From Gemmatirosa kalamazoonensis (GTDB lineage: Bacteria > Gemmatimonadota > Gemmatimonadetes > Gemmatimonadales > Gemmatimonadaceae): a stretch of 64,000 nucleotides of DNA. The notes beneath the pieces are model-generated. The model had not been told where the DNA came from. It saw only the letters and a list, made by a program, of their open reading frames with translations, and did not search any database. Numbering within the stretch: the stretch's first letter is position 1; each line of letters starts with the position of its first letter. The translations under genes and the position numbers were made by a program. The stretch spans positions 3,890,220-3,954,219 of the forward strand of contig NZ_CP007128.1 in assembly GCF_000522985.1 (NCBI RefSeq), in the 5' to 3' direction. Below, in pieces: positions 44,699 through 54,555 of this stretch.

Positions 44699-44959
44699 TT
44701 AGTGGCGGAGCCCCAGCTCCGAAACAAGCTGCCGGTATTCGTCGACGTTCTCGCGCTTGAGATAGTCGAGCAGGCGCCGACGCTTGCCGACCATCTTGAG
44801 GAGCCCCAGCCGCCCGTGATGGTCCTTGGCGTGAGTCCGGAAGTGCTCCGTCAGATAGTTGATGCGCTCCGTGAGGACGGCGATCTGCACCCGCGGCGAT
44901 CCACTATCCGTCTCGTGGCGCTGGTACTTCGTGATGGTCGGTGCCTTTTCGAAAGCCAT
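44699..44959 (-). CDS. rpsO: Ribosomal protein S15
   Basis: S15 binds the 16S rRNA central domain early in 30S assembly. The 86-residue product has the family core ([47 protein letters not shown]) and normal length. An AT-rich stretch (TATAA) immediately precedes the ATG, with GGAG about 10 bp before it. It heads the rpsO-pnp-M16-ald run and is divergent from a Ser/Thr kinase gene. Confidence 0.97.
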   Translation of the reverse strand: MAFEKAPTITKYQRHETDSGSPRVQIAVLTERINYLTEHFRTHAKDHHGRLGLLKMVGKRRRLLDYLKRENVDEYRQLVSELGLRH

Positions 44960-45015
44960 GGGTTATATTCTCCGCACGTCCAGTGCGCCAATCGCGCAAT
45001 CGGTGTAAGCACACA

Positions 45016-45044
45016 AACTTACCTCATGTCGGCTGGACTGTAAA
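45016..45044 (-). promoter_or_regulatory. rpsO promoter
   Basis: TTTACA (45039-45044), a 17-bp spacer and TAAGTT (45016-45021) on the minus strand give a leader of roughly 50 nt that could hold an S15 autoregulatory structure. No such structure was modelled. Confidence 0.65.
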
Positions 45045-45093
45045 GGCGTCCCGCACGCTCCCATCGGGGCCGCCGTCACCCTCCGCCGCCCCC

Positions 45094-46746
45094 GTGCCTG
45101 AGCACTCGACGGAGCTCCCCGCGGACCAGTCCGCGGGCCACCTGATCGGACGCTACGTGGTACGCCGCCGGCTCGGCGCCGGTGGGTTCGCGCGGGTGTA
45201 TTGCGCGTGGGATCCGGACCTCGAGATCGAGGTCGCCATCAAGATCCCCAAGCCGCAGCTCGCCGACGACGCGGAAGCGCTCGAGCGGTTCCGCCGCGAG
45301 GCCACCACCGCGGCGCGCCTGCGGCATCCCAACGTCGTCACCGTCCTCACCGTCGGGCGGCTCGAGGAGCCGTTCGACGGCGCCCCGGCCGGTACGCCGT
45401 TCCTCGTGATGGACTTCCTCCCCGAGGCGCTGAGCGGGCGGCTGGCCGCCACGCCGGTGCTGCCGGAGCCCGAATGGCTTCGCATCGGCGAGGAGGTGGC
45501 CCGCGGGCTCGCCTACGCCCACGCCCAGGGCGTCGTGCACCGCGACGTGAAGCCGGACAACATCCTGTTCGGCCGGCACGGCGAGGCCGTCGTCACCGAC
45601 TTCGGCATCGCGCGCGCCGTCAGCGAGCGGCTCGCGCCGACCAGTCGCTCCATCGTCGTCGGCACGCCGGAGTACTTCTCCCCCGAGCAGGCCCGCGGCC
45701 TCCCGCTCGACGGCCGCACCGACGTCTACGCCCTCGGCGTCACGCTCTACCGCATGGCCGTCGGCGCCCTGCCGTTCGAGGGCGACGACTGGTACGCGAT
45801 CATGCGCCAGCACGTCGAGGACGCGCCCCGTCCGCCACGCGAGCTCAACCCCGCCATCACCCCGGCGGCGGAGCAGGTCATCCTCCGCACCCTGGCGAAG
45901 CGGCCCGAGGATCGTTTCCAGACGGCGGCGGAGCTCGCGGCGAGCCTCGCCGCCGTCGCGCATCCGTCCCACGGCCTCGCCATGGGCGACGGGGCCACGG
46001 TGGACCTCGGCCTGTCGCCGATCTCGCCGGTGTCCGGACGTCCGCGGCTCGTCCAGCGCAGCCGGCGCCGCACCGTGGCGCTCGTCGCCGGCGTGATCGT
46101 CGTCGCGGCGGTCGCCGGCGTGTCCGCGGCCGTCGCCCTCGCGCGCCGCGACCAGCTGACGCCGGCGCCGGCGGTCGATCGGGTCACGCTCGACACCGCG
46201 CCCGTCACCGCGCCGCCGCCCGCGCCCGTCGACAGCGCCCCGTCGCAGGTGCAGCTGCCCGAGTCGCTCCCGAAGGCGGTGCCGACCGTCGCGCGCGGGG
46301 GCCTGCGCGTGAGCGCGCCCCCCGAGGCACGCGTCTACGTCGACACGCGATTCGTCGCGTTCGGAAGCTGGCAGGCGGACACGCTGACGGCCGGTCGACA
46401 CGAGGTGCGGGCGGTGCTCTCCGGCGCCACCGACTGCGCGTCGGCCACGAAGTCCACGGTGGTGACCGTGGCGCGTCGGGAGTCGAAGTCCGTGCACCTC
46501 GCGCCCGCGCCGTGCGGCTCGCTGGGCCTGGCCGTGACGCCGCTCCCGGCGACGTACAAGCTGTCCGACGACGGCGATCGCGTGCTGTACGAGGGGAGCC
46601 TGCCGCTCGCCCGCCCGCTCACGCTGCCCGAAGGCGACTACCACCTGGTCGTGACCGCGCGCTACTGCGCCGCGTACGACGACCACGTGCACGTGCAGTC
46701 GGGCGGCACGCAGACGCTGCCGATCAAACTGATCTGCACGGGCTGA
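45094..46746 (+). CDS. Membrane Ser/Thr protein kinase with PEGA-like domain
   Basis: This is a Hanks-type kinase of about 550 residues from the GTG at 45094. The glycine loop is GAGGFARV (about 28-35). Further features are Lys50 (VAIKI), HRDVKPDN (Asp151), DFGIA (Asp169) and GTPEYFSPEQA, so it should be active. A membrane helix (about 327-350) follows. The outer part has a Pro-rich linker and a beta-rich domain starting GGLRVSAPPEARVYVD that resembles PEGA domains. No phosphatase or other kinase partner is adjacent. The open frame extends upstream into the rpsO promoter, so the GTG is the best-supported start, but others are possible. Confidence 0.88.
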   Translation: MPEHSTELPADQSAGHLIGRYVVRRRLGAGGFARVYCAWDPDLEIEVAIKIPKPQLADDAEALERFRREATTAARLRHPNVVTVLTVGRLEEPFDGAPAGTPFLVMDFLPEALSGRLAATPVLPEPEWLRIGEEVARGLAYAHAQGVVHRDVKPDNILFGRHGEAVVTDFGIARAVSERLAPTSRSIVVGTPEYFSPEQARGLPLDGRTDVYALGVTLYRMAVGALPFEGDDWYAIMRQHVEDAPRPPRELNPAITPAAEQVILRTLAKRPEDRFQTAAELAASLAAVAHPSHGLAMGDGATVDLGLSPISPVSGRPRLVQRSRRRTVALVAGVIVVAAVAGVSAAVALARRDQLTPAPAVDRVTLDTAPVTAPPPAPVDSAPSQVQLPESLPKAVPTVARGGLRVSAPPEARVYVDTRFVAFGSWQADTLTAGRHEVRAVLSGATDCASATKSTVVTVARRESKSVHLAPAPCGSLGLAVTPLPATYKLSDDGDRVLYEGSLPLARPLTLPEGDYHLVVTARYCAAYDDHVHVQSGGTQTLPIKLICTG

Positions 46747-46756
46747 GGTGACGGAC

Positions 46757-47167
46757 TCAGAGGCCGCGAATCACCAGCGCGGTCCCCGCGCCCAGCACGC
46801 CGCCCGTGAACACGCCCCACCAGAACGCGCGCTGCGCCAGCGGGCGGCGGCGCGGCGCGTCGAGCAGCGCCACGTGCGTCGCCGTCACGCGCGCCGTCTG
46901 GCCGGTGATGAGCGCCGTCGCCGTGTCGGCCACCCGCGTCTGCACGACGAACCGCGCGACGAGCGCATCTCGGCGGCGCGGATCGACCGCCACGCCGACG
47001 TCGCCGCCGCGCACCCACGGCGTGCCGGCCACGATGAACTTGAACGTGCTGTCGCCGGCGTCGATGATCTCGAAGCGCCGCGCTCCGGCGGGGTCGCGCA
47101 CCGCGGTCACGTGCGGTGGCGCACACGCGCAGCCGACCACCGCGATGAGGTAGGCGAGACGTCGCAT
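46757..47167 (-). CDS. Small putative lipoprotein
   Basis: The 136-residue product has a lipobox (AVVGC, Cys13), a beta-rich middle and a C-terminal hydrophobic helix (about 112-134, FWWGVFTGGVLGAGTALVI). I do not recognise the family. The middle is rich in Val, Thr and Asp, as in small periplasmic domains. It follows rseP by 10 bp and probably ends the cdsA-dxr-rseP operon. It converges with the kinase gene, with 10 bp between the stops. Confidence 0.65.
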   Translation of the reverse strand: MRRLAYLIAVVGCACAPPHVTAVRDPAGARRFEIIDAGDSTFKFIVAGTPWVRGGDVGVAVDPRRRDALVARFVVQTRVADTATALITGQTARVTATHVALLDAPRRRPLAQRAFWWGVFTGGVLGAGTALVIRGL

Positions 47168-47177
47168 CGCGTTCGGC

Positions 47178-48401
47178 TCAGCGGCGGAAGATGTCGCCGA
47201 GGAGCCGCGACAGGTCGTTCCACATCACGGTCACGAACAGCAGCGCGATCGCCACGAGCCCGGCACGCAGGATGTACTCGCGCGTGCGCACGCTGAACGC
47301 GCTGCCCTTGATCGCCTCCAGCACGTTGATGAGCACCTGTCCGCCGTCGAGCACCGGGATCGGCAGCAGGTTCAGCACGGCGATGTTGATGCTGAGGAAC
47401 GCGACGAGCGCGAGCAGCGGCTCGAGCCCGCCCTTTGCCGCGGCGACGGACGTGCGCGCGATGGCGATCGGTCCGCCGAGGTTCGAGACGGCGACGCGCC
47501 CCGCGAACAGGCCGCGCACGACGCCGACGACGGCGCCCGCGGAGTACCACGTCGCCCGCCACCCGTCGCCGAGCGCGTCGCCGAAGCCGACGTGCTCGCG
47601 CATCTCGCGTGCGCGCGGCGCGATGCCGACGCGTCCCACCGTGCGGCGCTCCTGCGTGATCTCGTCCGTCACCTGCTGCGCGCGCGTCGAGACGGAGAGG
47701 TGCATCGGCGTCCCGGCGCGCACGATCGCGAAGTCCACCGTGCTGTTAGGCAGCTGCGACACGCGCTCGAGCAGGTCGCCCCACGTGCGCACCGGCGCGC
47801 CGTTCACCGCGATGATGCTGTCGCCGCGCGCGAGGCCGGCGACCGCCGCCGGCTGCCCCGGCAGCACGGAGTCGATGACCGCGGGGAGATACGGTCGGCC
47901 GTACGCCGCGACGTTCGCGGTGTTCATCACGATCGCGAGCAGCGCATTCATCGTCACGCCGGCGAGCAGGATCAGCAGCCGCGCAGGGAGCGACTTCGAC
48001 TCGAACCAGCGGTGCTCGGGCACCGGGTGCGGGCCGAACGGCGCGAGCGCGTCGGGGTCCCAGTCCTTGCGCAGCCGCGGATCGCCGACGTGGTCGTCCA
48101 CCGCGCGCCCCGCGGCGTTCGCTCCCGTCGTCGGCACCGCGTCCGACGGGTGCTCGCCGCCGCCCTCGATGAACGCCATCGACTCGTCCTCGCGGGACGC
48201 CATGCGCACGTAGCCGCCGAGCGGCAGCGCGGCGAGCACGTACTCGGTCTCGCCGAAGCGCTTGCGCAGCAGGGCCGGCCCGAAGCCGATCGAGAACCGC
48301 GGCGCGTAGACGCCAACCGCCTTCGCCGCGAGGAAGTGCCCGAGCTCGTGCACGAACACGACGAGCCCGAAGACGATGATCGGAGCGAGTAAGGTCAGCA
48401 T
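47178..48401 (-). CDS. rseP: Site-2 protease RseP
   Basis: RseP cleaves transmembrane anti-sigma factors and signal-peptide remnants within the membrane. The 407-residue product has the zinc motif HELGH in the first helix, one recognisable PDZ domain (GLARGDSIIAVNGAPVRTW) and the second metal motif LNLLPIPVLDGG. An acidic insert (EDESMAFIEGGGEHPSD onward) occurs after the first periplasmic strand. The ATG overlaps the dxr stop by 7 bp. The order cdsA-dxr-rseP is the common bacterial one. Confidence 0.95.
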   Translation of the reverse strand: MLTLLAPIIVFGLVVFVHELGHFLAAKAVGVYAPRFSIGFGPALLRKRFGETEYVLAALPLGGYVRMASREDESMAFIEGGGEHPSDAVPTTGANAAGRAVDDHVGDPRLRKDWDPDALAPFGPHPVPEHRWFESKSLPARLLILLAGVTMNALLAIVMNTANVAAYGRPYLPAVIDSVLPGQPAAVAGLARGDSIIAVNGAPVRTWGDLLERVSQLPNSTVDFAIVRAGTPMHLSVSTRAQQVTDEITQERRTVGRVGIAPRAREMREHVGFGDALGDGWRATWYSAGAVVGVVRGLFAGRVAVSNLGGPIAIARTSVAAAKGGLEPLLALVAFLSINIAVLNLLPIPVLDGGQVLINVLEAIKGSAFSVRTREYILRAGLVAIALLFVTVMWNDLSRLLGDIFRR

Positions 48402-49534
48402 GCGAAGCGGTCGGTGACGTGGCGTCGGGCCCCCGCGTCGGCGGCGAGGAGCGCGTCGCGCGAGCCGGCGGGCGCGCCGCCGAGCGCGGCGAGCGCGCTC
48501 TCGATCGCGCGTGGAATGTCGAGCAGCCCGATGCGGCCCTCCAGGAAGAGCGCCACGGCGCACTCGTTCGCGGCGTTGAACACCGCCGGTGCCGCGCCGC
48601 CCGCGCGTCCTGCCTCGACGCCGAGCCGCAGCGCGGGGAACGCGTCGTGGCGCACGCGCTCGAACGTGAGTGGCCCCAGCTCCACCGGGTCGAACGGTGG
48701 TACACCGGCATCCGGCACGCGTTCGGGGTGCGTGAGCGCGTACAGCACGGGCAGCTCCATGCTCGGCACGCCCATCTGCGCGAGCACGCTCCCGTCGACG
48801 AACTCGACGAACGAGTGCACGACGCTCTGCGGGTGCACGACGACCTCGATGCGGTCGTACGGCAGGCCGAACAGGAAATGCGCCTCGATCACCTCGAGCG
48901 CCTTGTTCGCGAGCGTGGCGCTGTCGACGGTGATCTTGCGCCCCATGCTCCACGTGGGATGCTGCAGCGCGTCGGCGAGCGTGGCCCGCTCCAGCTTCTC
49001 GCGCGGCCACGTGCGGAACGGCCCGCCCGACGCGGTGAGCACGATGCGCCGGACCTCCTGCCCCGGACGGCCCGCGATGCACTGCAGGATGGCCGAGTGC
49101 TCGCTGTCCACGGGCACGATCTCGCCGCCGCCCGCGCACGCTGCCTGGTGCGCGAGTTCGCCGGCGACGACGAGCGTCTCCTTGTTCGCGAGCGCGACGC
49201 GCTTGCCGGCGCGCAGCGCGGCCAGCGTCGCGTCGAGCCCCGCCGCGCCGACCACGGCGTTCAGCACGATGTCCGCGTCGTCGCGCGTCGCCGCTTCCAC
49301 GAGACACGCGGGTCCGGTGCACCAGCCCGCGTCGTCGGCGCCGCCGTTAGGCGTCACGAGCCCCACGAACGACGGCCCGAAGCGGTCGGCCTGCGCGCGC
49401 AGCAGCGCGGCGTTGCCGTACGCGGTGAGCGCCGCGACGCGAAAGCGATCCTCCTGCCGCGCCAGCACGCGGAGCGCCGTGGTCCCGATGGATCCCGTGC
49501 TCCCGAGGATCGCGACGCCGCGCACGCCCGTCAC
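48395..49534 (-). CDS. dxr: 1-deoxy-D-xylulose 5-phosphate reductoisomerase
   Basis: Dxr makes methylerythritol phosphate, the committed step of the MEP isoprenoid pathway. The 379-residue product has the NADPH motif LGSTGSIGTTALRVL, ANKETLVVAG, PVDSEHSAILQC, the flexible loop LTASGGPFR and HPTWSMGRKITVDSATLANK. It starts at a GTG overlapping the cdsA stop (GTGA). With uppS and cdsA it couples isoprenoid and lipid carrier supply. A GTTAGGC motif copy lies at 49346-49352. Confidence 0.97.
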   Translation of the reverse strand: MTGVRGVAILGSTGSIGTTALRVLARQEDRFRVAALTAYGNAALLRAQADRFGPSFVGLVTPNGGADDAGWCTGPACLVEAATRDDADIVLNAVVGAAGLDATLAALRAGKRVALANKETLVVAGELAHQAACAGGGEIVPVDSEHSAILQCIAGRPGQEVRRIVLTASGGPFRTWPREKLERATLADALQHPTWSMGRKITVDSATLANKALEVIEAHFLFGLPYDRIEVVVHPQSVVHSFVEFVDGSVLAQMGVPSMELPVLYALTHPERVPDAGVPPFDPVELGPLTFERVRHDAFPALRLGVEAGRAGGAAPAVFNAANECAVALFLEGRIGLLDIPRAIESALAALGGAPAGSRDALLAADAGARRHVTDRFAC

Positions 49535-50397
49535 CGTCCCGCTCCCGGCGCCGGCAGCACGAGCCAGCCGAGCAGCAGGTAGCTCACCGGCAGCACGAAG
49601 AACAGGCTGTCGAAGCGGTCCAGGATGCCGCCGTGTCCCGGCAGCAGGTGCGAGCTGTCCTTCACGCCCGCCTCGCGCTTGAGCAGCGACTCCGCGAGAT
49701 CGCCGATCTGCGCGGCGACGCTGATGACGAGACCGAACGCCGCCGCCCACCACGGCGCCATCGCGAGCTGCGCGTACGGTCGCAGCACGAAGCGCTCGTA
49801 CAGCAGCGCGACGAGCACCGTGGCGACGAGCGCGCCTAACGCTCCCTCGACGGTCTTGCCCGGGCTCACGCTCGGGATCAGCTTGCGCCGCCCGATCATC
49901 CGACCCACCGCGTACGCGCCGATGTCGCTCGCCCACGTCAGCAGCACGGGGAGCATGATGACCGCGGTCCCCGCGGCGCGTCCGACGGCGTAGTCGTGGT
50001 AGCGCAGCGCGTAGCCGTAGCACAGCGGCACGGCCACGTACAGCACGCCGAAGACGGTAGCCGCCGTCGCGCCTAACGGCTTGCCGGTCACGCCGCGCCG
50101 CCAGATGGCCGCCGCGAGCACGCCGAGCGCGAACAGCACGCCGACGACCGTCGGCGTCGTGAACACGGCGCGATAGTGCGCGTGCACGAGCAGCGGGAGG
50201 ATCGCCGCGGCGACGATGCCCGCACCGGCGAGCGGCTGCGTGCCTCCCGCAGCCGCGATGCGATAGAACTCCCACGCGCCGAGCGCGGCGACGATGCCGA
50301 GCAGCGTGGCCAGCGCGGCGTCGCCGAACCAGACGACGGCGATCGCGAGCGGAGCCGCGACCACCGCGAACGCGATCCGGCGCGCGAGCTCGCTCAC
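49531..50397 (-). CDS. cdsA: Phosphatidate cytidylyltransferase
   Basis: CdsA makes CDP-diacylglycerol, the precursor used by PssA (12412-13386). The 288-residue polytopic protein ends with the family signature: SVSPGKTVEGALGAL, GDLAESLLKREAGVKDSS and PGHGGILDRFDSL. It starts at a GTG (50395-50397) about 20 bp after the uppS stop; the frame reads further upstream into uppS without family similarity. Three GTTAGGC-type motif copies lie in or close to this gene (49834, 50071, 51038). Confidence 0.95.
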   Translation of the reverse strand: MSELARRIAFAVVAAPLAIAVVWFGDAALATLLGIVAALGAWEFYRIAAAGGTQPLAGAGIVAAAILPLLVHAHYRAVFTTPTVVGVLFALGVLAAAIWRRGVTGKPLGATAATVFGVLYVAVPLCYGYALRYHDYAVGRAAGTAVIMLPVLLTWASDIGAYAVGRMIGRRKLIPSVSPGKTVEGALGALVATVLVALLYERFVLRPYAQLAMAPWWAAAFGLVISVAAQIGDLAESLLKREAGVKDSSHLLPGHGGILDRFDSLFFVLPVSYLLLGWLVLPAPGAGR

Positions 50398-50416
50398 GGC
50401 GCCCGCCCGGAGGGGC

Positions 50417-51172
<756 letters not shown>

Positions 51173-51186
51173 GGGGCGTCAGTCCC

Positions 51187-51741
51187 TCAGACTTCCATGA
51201 TCTCGGCTTCCTTCGCCTTCAGCAGCGCCTCGACCTTGGCGATGTAGTCGTCGTGCAGCTTCTGCAGGTCCTTCTCGGCGTGCTTCTTGTCGTCCTCGGA
51301 CACGCCGTCGAGCTTCTTCAGCCGGTCGCGCGCATCGGTGCGCGCATGGCGGATCGCGACGCGCCCTTCCTCGGCGAGCTTGTGCACGACCTTCACGAGC
51401 TCCTTGCGCCGCTGCTCGTTCAGCGCCGGCAGCGGCACCCGGATCACGCCGCCCATGTTCGACGGCTCGAGTCCGAGGTCGCTTTCGCGGATCGCCTTCT
51501 CGATCACCTTCGCCTGCCCCTTGTCGTACGGCGTCACGATGATGAGGCGCGGCTCCGGCGCGGCGACGCTCGCGACCTGGTTGAGCGCCATGCTCTGGCC
51601 GTACACGTCCACGCGCACGACGTCGAGCATGTTCGCCGACGCCTTGCCGGCGCGGATGGAGCCGAACTCGCGCTTCGCGAGCTCCAGCCCCTTCTCCATT
51701 CCCGTCTTACCCTGCTGGAGGAGATCCTTGATCGTGGCCAT
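51187..51741 (-). CDS. frr: Ribosome recycling factor
   Basis: Frr splits post-termination ribosomes with EF-G. The 184-residue product has the three-helix bundle sequence, including REFGSIRAGKASANMLD, PLNQ-like MALNQVASV, PEPRLIIVTPYDK and IRVPLPALNEQRRKELVK. Length and order (pyrH-frr-uppS) are standard. The start ATG is 15 bp after the pyrH stop. Confidence 0.97.
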   Translation of the reverse strand: MATIKDLLQQGKTGMEKGLELAKREFGSIRAGKASANMLDVVRVDVYGQSMALNQVASVAAPEPRLIIVTPYDKGQAKVIEKAIRESDLGLEPSNMGGVIRVPLPALNEQRRKELVKVVHKLAEEGRVAIRHARTDARDRLKKLDGVSEDDKKHAEKDLQKLHDDYIAKVEALLKAKEAEIMEV

Positions 51742-51756
51742 GGCGAGCGGGTTCGT

Positions 51757-52512
51757 TCAGCTGACGAGGGTGCCGACACGCTCGCCGCGCACGGCGCGGA
51801 GAACGGCACCCGGTTGATTGATGTTCAGCACGATGAGCGGCAGCGTGTTCTCCTTGCACAGCGTGATCGCCGTGTGGTCCATCACGCGCAGCTCCTCGAG
51901 CATGACGTCCCGATAGCTGATCGTCGGGTAGAACTTGGCGTTCGGATCCTTCTTCGGATCGGCCGAGTAGATGCCGTCGACGCTCGTCGCCTTGATGATG
52001 ACGTCGGCCTGGATCTGGATCGCGCGCAGCACCGCGGCCGTGTCCGTCGAAAAGTACGGATTCCCCGTACCGGCGGCAAAGATGACGATCCGGTTGTTGT
52101 CGAGATGCGCGAGCGCGCGTCGCCGGATGTAGGGCTCCGCGAGCTCCTCCATCCGGATCGCCGTCATGACGCGCGTGTCGAGGCCGCGCTTCTCGAGCAC
52201 GTCCTGCAGCGCGAGCGCGTTGATCACCGTGCCGAGCATGCCCATGTAGTCGGCGCCGACGCGGTCCATCCCCATGCTCGCGAGCTGCGCGCCGCGCACG
52301 ATGTTGCCGCCGCCGATCACGAGGCCCACCTCGGCGCCGGTCTCGACGACCTCCTCGATCTGCTCGGCGAAGAACGTGAGTCGACTCGGGTCCAGGCCGA
52401 AGCGCTGCTCTCCGGCGAGCGCTTCGCCGGAGAGCTTCAGCAGGACGCGGGGATAGCGCAGCGCTTCCCCACCGTCCAACCGTTGGGCGTCCACTTCCGC
52501 GGTCGACGCCAC
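51757..52512 (-). CDS. pyrH: Uridylate kinase
   Basis: PyrH phosphorylates UMP to UDP. The 251-residue amino-acid-kinase-fold enzyme has [43 protein letters not shown] and [17 protein letters not shown]. It starts at a GTG 7 bp after the tsf stop and adds about 20 residues before the family core, so a later start is possible. It is part of rpsB-tsf-pyrH-frr. Confidence 0.96.
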   Translation of the reverse strand: MASTAEVDAQRLDGGEALRYPRVLLKLSGEALAGEQRFGLDPSRLTFFAEQIEEVVETGAEVGLVIGGGNIVRGAQLASMGMDRVGADYMGMLGTVINALALQDVLEKRGLDTRVMTAIRMEELAEPYIRRRALAHLDNNRIVIFAAGTGNPYFSTDTAAVLRAIQIQADVIIKATSVDGIYSADPKKDPNAKFYPTISYRDVMLEELRVMDHTAITLCKENTLPLIVLNINQPGAVLRAVRGERVGTLVS

Positions 52513-52519
52513 GGCGCGG

Positions 52520-53380
52520 TTACTCCGCGCCGAGCTGGAAGCGGGCGAACCGCTTCACGGTGGCGTTGGCCTTCTTCACGAGATCGCCGACGACGACCTT
52601 CGGATCGCGCACCCACACCTGGTGCGTGAGCGCGACGTCCTTGTAGAACGCCTGGATCTTCCCCTCGACGATCTTCTCGATCATCGCCTCGGGCTTCCCC
52701 TCGGCGCGCACCTGCTCGACGAAGATCGCGCGTTCGCGGTCGATGACGTCCTGCGGGACGCTCTCCTTGTCGACGCCCACCGGCGCGGCGGCCGCGATGT
52801 GCTCGGCGAGCTGCTTCGCGAGCGACACGAGCTCCTCGCGGCGCGACGCCGCGTCGGGTGCGTCGACCTCGACGAGCACGCCGATCTTGCCGTTGAAGTG
52901 CACGTACGAGCCGACGACGCCGCTCTTCGCCTGGAAGCGCGCGGCCTTGCGCAGCGACACGGCCTCGCCCGTCTTGCCGGCGACGCCCTTCACGTACTCC
53001 TCGGTGCTGCCGCTGCCGTCGTGCGCGGGCGCGGCGAGCAGCGACGCGGCGTCCGTCGTCGCGGTGGTGTTCAGCGCGTGCTGCGCGAGCGTGCGCACGA
53101 GCGACTGGAACTCCTCGTTGCGCGCGACGAAGTCGGTCTCGGTGTTCACCTCGACCATCGCGCCCGTCGTGGCGTCGTCGCTGATCGCGACCGCGACCGC
53201 GCCCTCGGACGCCGTGCGACCGGTGCGCTTCTCGGCCTTCGCGATGCCCTTCTTGCGCAGCAGGTCGACCGCGGCGCTCATGTCGCCACCCGACTCCTCG
53301 AGCGCCTTCTTGCAATCCATCATGCCGGCGCCAGTCCGCTGGCGCAGCTCCGAAACGTCCTTCGCGGTGATCGTCGCCAT
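52520..53380 (-). CDS. tsf: Elongation factor Ts
   Basis: EF-Ts recycles EF-Tu-GDP. The 286-residue product has the N-terminal [18 protein letters not shown] and the TDFVARN motif that contacts EF-Tu, followed by a duplicated core. Length is normal. It follows rpsB by 93 bp that contains a strong hairpin, as in other bacteria. A -10-like TAGCTT lies at about 53436-53441 in that gap but has no convincing -35. Confidence 0.97.
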   Translation of the reverse strand: MATITAKDVSELRQRTGAGMMDCKKALEESGGDMSAAVDLLRKKGIAKAEKRTGRTASEGAVAVAISDDATTGAMVEVNTETDFVARNEEFQSLVRTLAQHALNTTATTDAASLLAAPAHDGSGSTEEYVKGVAGKTGEAVSLRKAARFQAKSGVVGSYVHFNGKIGVLVEVDAPDAASRREELVSLAKQLAEHIAAAAPVGVDKESVPQDVIDRERAIFVEQVRAEGKPEAMIEKIVEGKIQAFYKDVALTHQVWVRDPKVVVGDLVKKANATVKRFARFQLGAE

Positions 53381-53405
53381 CGTGCTTTTTTCTATGTTCG
53401 TGAGA

Positions 53406-53432
53406 ACGCCGCCGGCGCACGGCCGGCGGCGT
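53406..53432 (-). promoter_or_regulatory. rpsB-tsf intergenic hairpin
   Basis: A perfect 11-bp GC-rich stem (53406-53416, 53422-53432; ACGCCGCCGGC and complement) has a 5-nt loop and no T-run. It probably attenuates or processes the rpsB-tsf transcript; full termination is less likely. Confidence 0.6.
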
Positions 53433-53473
53433 ATGAAGCTAGCCTCTCGGTTGGGGCGAAACTACCGCCGAGG

Positions 53474-54439
53474 TCACTCGGCCGTTTCGTCTCCGCCCTC
53501 GGTTCCGGCGCCGACACTCTCGCCGCCCTCTGCACCCTCCGCGCCGGGCTTGAGCCGCGCCGCGATCGCATCCGGACGGGCCCGACGGCGACGCGGCCGG
53601 CGCTTGCGATCGCCGCCCTCGCCACCCTGGCCGCCCTGGCCACCACCGCCGCCCTGACCGCGGCCGCCACGCTCGCCACCCGGAGCCGGCTCGGCGCCGC
53701 GGTCGGACGAGTACGTGTACGACTCCGACTCCTCCTCCTCCTGACGCTGCGGCGCCGACAGACGCGCCTCGGCGATCGTGTCGGCGATCGCGTGCGTGAT
53801 CAGCTCCACCGAGCGGATCGCGTCGTCGTTGCCGGCGATCGGCACACTGATGAGATCCGGGTCCGCATTCGTGTCGACGATCGCGACGACCGGGATGCCC
53901 AGCTTGTTGGCCTCGTCGACCGAGATGCGCTCCTTCTTCGAGTCGACGATGAACAGGAGGCCCGGCAGGCGGCCCATGTTCTTGATGCCCGACAGGTTCT
54001 TCGAGAGCTTGTCGCGCTGCCGGGACATCAGCAGCTGCTCCTTCTTCGTGTAGTTCTCGAACTCGCCGCCGGCCTCGGAGCCCGCCTCGAGCTCCTTCAG
54101 CTTGCGCACCTGCTTCTTGACGGTGGCGAAGTTCGTGAGCAGGCCGCCGAGCCAGCGCTCGGTCACGTAGTGCGCGCCGGCACGCTCCGCCTCCGCGCGC
54201 ACGATCGACGCGAGCTGGCGCTTCGTGCAGACGAACAGGACGTTCTCGCCGCGCGAGACGACCTCACGAATGAGCTTCTGCGCCAGCTCGAGCTGACGGA
54301 GCGTCTTCTGGAGGTCGATGATGTGAATGCCGTTGCGCTCGGCGAAGATGAACCGGCGCATCTTGGGATTCCACCGGCGCGTCTGGTGGCCGAAGTGGAC
54401 TCCCGCGGCGAGAAGCTGCTCGAGGTTGGGCGTGGTCAT
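53474..54439 (-). CDS. rpsB: Ribosomal protein S2 with long C-terminal tail
   Basis: S2 joins the 30S subunit late and helps hold S1. Residues 1-228 are a standard S2 (LLAAGVHFGHQTRRWNPKM, ERWLGGLLTNFATV, RLPGLLFIVDSKKE, IPVVAIVDTNADPD). About 93 further residues form a low-complexity tail. It is acidic (EEEESES), then Gly/Gln-rich (about 257-276), then Arg/Lys-rich ([12 protein letters not shown]) and finally acidic Gly/Glu. S2 in most bacteria stops at 230-260 residues. The tail is probably disordered and RNA- or S1-interacting (inference). The start ATG is at 54439; the open frame runs 27 codons further upstream without similarity. Confidence 0.95.
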   Translation of the reverse strand: MTTPNLEQLLAAGVHFGHQTRRWNPKMRRFIFAERNGIHIIDLQKTLRQLELAQKLIREVVSRGENVLFVCTKRQLASIVRAEAERAGAHYVTERWLGGLLTNFATVKKQVRKLKELEAGSEAGGEFENYTKKEQLLMSRQRDKLSKNLSGIKNMGRLPGLLFIVDSKKERISVDEANKLGIPVVAIVDTNADPDLISVPIAGNDDAIRSVELITHAIADTIAEARLSAPQRQEEEESESYTYSSDRGAEPAPGGERGGRGQGGGGGQGGQGGEGGDRKRRPRRRRARPDAIAARLKPGAEGAEGGESVGAGTEGGDETAE

Positions 54440-54484
54440 TGGTACGTGGTACCTGCGTTGGTTGGGTCGTCCGTCGCCGTCCCC

Positions 54485-54527
54485 GTCGCTCGTGACCCCG
54501 GCGTTCGCCAGGGCACCCACGAGCGAC
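54485..54527 (-). promoter_or_regulatory. Large hairpin in the rpsI-rpsB interval
   Basis: An outer perfect 10-bp stem (54485-54494, 54518-54527) encloses a second GC-rich stem (54496-54503 with 54506-54513), forming one long hairpin of 43 nt. It lies 46 bp upstream of the rpsB ATG. It may end the rplM-rpsI message or be the S2-responsive leader of rpsB. No T-run follows. Confidence 0.55.
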
Positions 54528-54555
54528 TCGGGCGACGTGCGTGATGCGAATGCGA

